Shown here: one piece after another, positions 6,986 through 8,445 of the stretch
Numbering within the stretch: position 1 is the stretch's first letter
How the letters are laid out: every line of letters starts with the position of its first letter
Source: JAADHG01 sp964418645
GTDB lineage: Bacteria > Bacteroidota > Bacteroidia > Flavobacteriales > Flavobacteriaceae
Direction of reading: 5' to 3'
Assembly (NCBI GenBank): GCA_964418645.1
Contig: CAYQME010000083.1
Span: forward strand, 1-8,445
Length of the DNA stretch: 8,445 bases
Notes under the pieces: model-generated
Database searches by the model: none
What the model was told of the DNA's origin: nothing
The model's input: the letters and a program-made list of their open reading frames with translations, nothing else
Position numbers and translations under genes: made by a program

Positions 6986-8445
6986 ATGAGCAAACGTAGA
7001 ATAAAAAAGGTTGCAGTTATTGGTTCTGGAATTATGGGAAGTGGTATTGCATGTCATTTTGCCAATATTGGCGTAGATGTGTTATTACTAGACATAGTGC
7101 CTAGAGAACTTAATAAAGCAGAAAAAGCAAAAGGGTTTACCCTTGAAAGTAAGATAGTGCGTAATAGACTAGTGAACGACTCTCTAAAGGCGTCTTTAAA
7201 ATCTAAACCCTCACCAATTTACAACCAAAGATTTGCTAGTAGAATCACTGCTGGAAATCTTGAAGATGATATTGCGAAAGTTGCAGATGTAGATTGGATT
7301 ATTGAAGTTGTTGTAGAAAGATTAGACATTAAAAAGATGGTTTTTGAAAACTTGGACAAATACAGAACACCAGGAACATTAATTACATCTAACACTTCTG
7401 GAATTCCTATAAAATTCATGAGTGAAGGACGTAGTGATGATTTTCAAAAACATTTCTGTGGCACACACTTTTTCAATCCAGCACGTTATTTAAAATTATT
7501 CGAAATCATTCCTGGTCCAAAAACTGATGCTTCAGTTTTAGAATTCTTAAATGGTTATGGTGAGCAATTCCTCGGAAAAACATCTGTAATTGCAAAAGAT
7601 ACACCTGCATTTATAGGAAATAGAATTGGCATTTTCGGTATTCAATCCTTATTCCATCAAGTAAAAGAATTAGGTCTAACTATTGAAGAAATCGATAAAT
7701 TAACAGGACCTGTTATTGGTCGTCCAAAATCTGCTACATTTAGAACTGTAGACGTTGTTGGATTAGATACTTTGGTACATGTTGCCAATGGTATATACGA
7801 CAATTGTCCTAATGACGAAGCTCACGAGCTTTTTAAACTGCCAGATTTCATCAATACGATGATGGAAAATAAATGGCTAGGAAGCAAAACAGGACAAGGA
7901 TTTTATAAAAAAATCGTTTCGGCTGAAGGTAAAAAAGAAATTCTATCTCTCGATTTAGATACTCTAGAATACCGCCAAAAGAAGCGCGCAAAATTTGCAA
8001 CTTTAGAGCTTACCAAAACTATTGACAAAGTTATTGATCGTTTTAAAGTATTAGTAACAGGGAAAGATAAAGCTGGAGAATTTTACAGACAAAATTTTGC
8101 AGCAATGTTTCAGTACGTAACTAATAGGATTCCTGAAATTTCAGATGAGCTATACAAAATCGATGATGCTATGAAAGCTGGTTTTGGTTGGGAACATGGT
8201 CCTTTCCAAATTTGGGATGCCATAGGTGTTGAAAAAGGCATTGAAATGATGAAAGCTGAAGGTAAAGCACCAGCAGCTTGGGTAAATGGAATGCTTGCTT
8301 CAGGAAATTCATCCTTTTATACAGTAAAAGATGGAGCTACATATTATTACGATATTCCAAAGAAAACTCAAGAAAAAGTTCCAGGGCAAGATGCCTTTAT
8401 TATTCTAGATAACATTAGAAAATCTAATAAAATATTTAAAAATTC
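6986..8445 (+). CDS. 3-hydroxyacyl-CoA dehydrogenase / enoyl-CoA hydratase family protein, FadN-like (3' end beyond window)
   Basis: The frame is open from ATG 6986 to the window edge, giving 486 codons plus two bases. The protein oxidises 3-hydroxyacyl-CoA to 3-ketoacyl-CoA with NAD+ in beta-oxidation. A Rossmann fold begins at once: GSGIMG (residues 13-18) is the GxGxxG loop, and the acidic residue after the second strand (Asp36 in LLLDI) fits NAD specificity. SNTSG (135-139), HFFNPARYLKLFE with catalytic His161 and Glu173, and GNRIG (211-215) match the dehydrogenase active site. The first C-terminal domain includes SKTGQGFY (300-307), and a second, related domain follows (around 376-414, NRIPEI to GFGWEHGPFQIWDAIG). 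In FadN-like proteins of about 800 residues an enoyl-CoA hydratase domain comes next; it would lie beyond this window, so the bifunctional assignment is inferred. The gene is 79 bp after marR with no clear promoter, suggesting co-transcription. Its leader is A-rich and lacks a Shine-Dalgarno sequence. Confidence 0.93.
   Translation, partial: MSKRRIKKVAVIGSGIMGSGIACHFANIGVDVLLLDIVPRELNKAEKAKGFTLESKIVRNRLVNDSLKASLKSKPSPIYNQRFASRITAGNLEDDIAKVADVDWIIEVVVERLDIKKMVFENLDKYRTPGTLITSNTSGIPIKFMSEGRSDDFQKHFCGTHFFNPARYLKLFEIIPGPKTDASVLEFLNGYGEQFLGKTSVIAKDTPAFIGNRIGIFGIQSLFHQVKELGLTIEEIDKLTGPVIGRPKSATFRTVDVVGLDTLVHVANGIYDNCPNDEAHELFKLPDFINTMMENKWLGSKTGQGFYKKIVSAEGKKEILSLDLDTLEYRQKKRAKFATLELTKTIDKVIDRFKVLVTGKDKAGEFYRQNFAAMFQYVTNRIPEISDELYKIDDAMKAGFGWEHGPFQIWDAIGVEKGIEMMKAEGKAPAAWVNGMLASGNSSFYTVKDGATYYYDIPKKTQEKVPGQDAFIILDNIRKSNKIFKN

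Noticed and set aside
7219..7419. 66-codon antisense ORF inside the dehydrogenase gene.
   Set aside because: The + strand frame from 6986 carries all the dehydrogenase motifs; the antisense frame is a shadow.

Overview
The window looks like chromosomal DNA from a member of the Bacteroidota, most likely class Flavobacteriia. The DNA is AT-rich. The first protein ends in a type IX secretion (T9SS) sorting domain, which is found essentially only in this phylum. Start codons follow A-rich leaders with no Shine-Dalgarno sequence, and several intergenic regions carry the Bacteroidota -7 promoter motif TAnnTTTG. The protein sequences resemble flavobacterial versions of these families as I remember them. 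No database search was run.

All recognised genes are on the + strand. Positions 1-1050 hold the nearly complete 3' part of a secreted endonuclease I with a T9SS tail, closed by a clear intrinsic terminator. Positions 1195-4947 hold purL, the single-chain FGAM synthase of de novo purine synthesis, whose stop codon sits inside its own terminator hairpin. From 5055 runs a long-chain acyl-CoA ligase (fatty acid activation), cut at 6260 by a 100-N assembly gap. Between the gap and 6441 is a regulatory region with two copies of a 16-bp palindromic operator and Bacteroidota-type -7 motifs. It is followed by a MarR-type repressor (6442-6906) and the first 486 codons of a FadN-like 3-hydroxyacyl-CoA dehydrogenase (6986 to the window end). 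No stretch over 300 bases lacks a gene.

The last three genes form a fatty-acid degradation locus. The ligase makes acyl-CoA, the dehydrogenase is a beta-oxidation enzyme, and the MarR protein between them probably represses its own promoter and the downstream gene through the paired operators, perhaps releasing DNA when it senses a fatty acid or acyl-CoA. The nuclease and purL have their own terminators and look like independent units.

The most unusual content is inside purL. A 26-bp palindromic module occurs three times: alone at 2246-2271, and as an inverted pair at 4130-4188. All copies are read in frame as extra peptide at places where the PurL family does not need it. The module stems differ in sequence but keep their base pairing, as expected of a dispersed hairpin repeat (REP-like, or comparable to Rickettsia palindromic elements) that has entered a housekeeping gene without breaking it.
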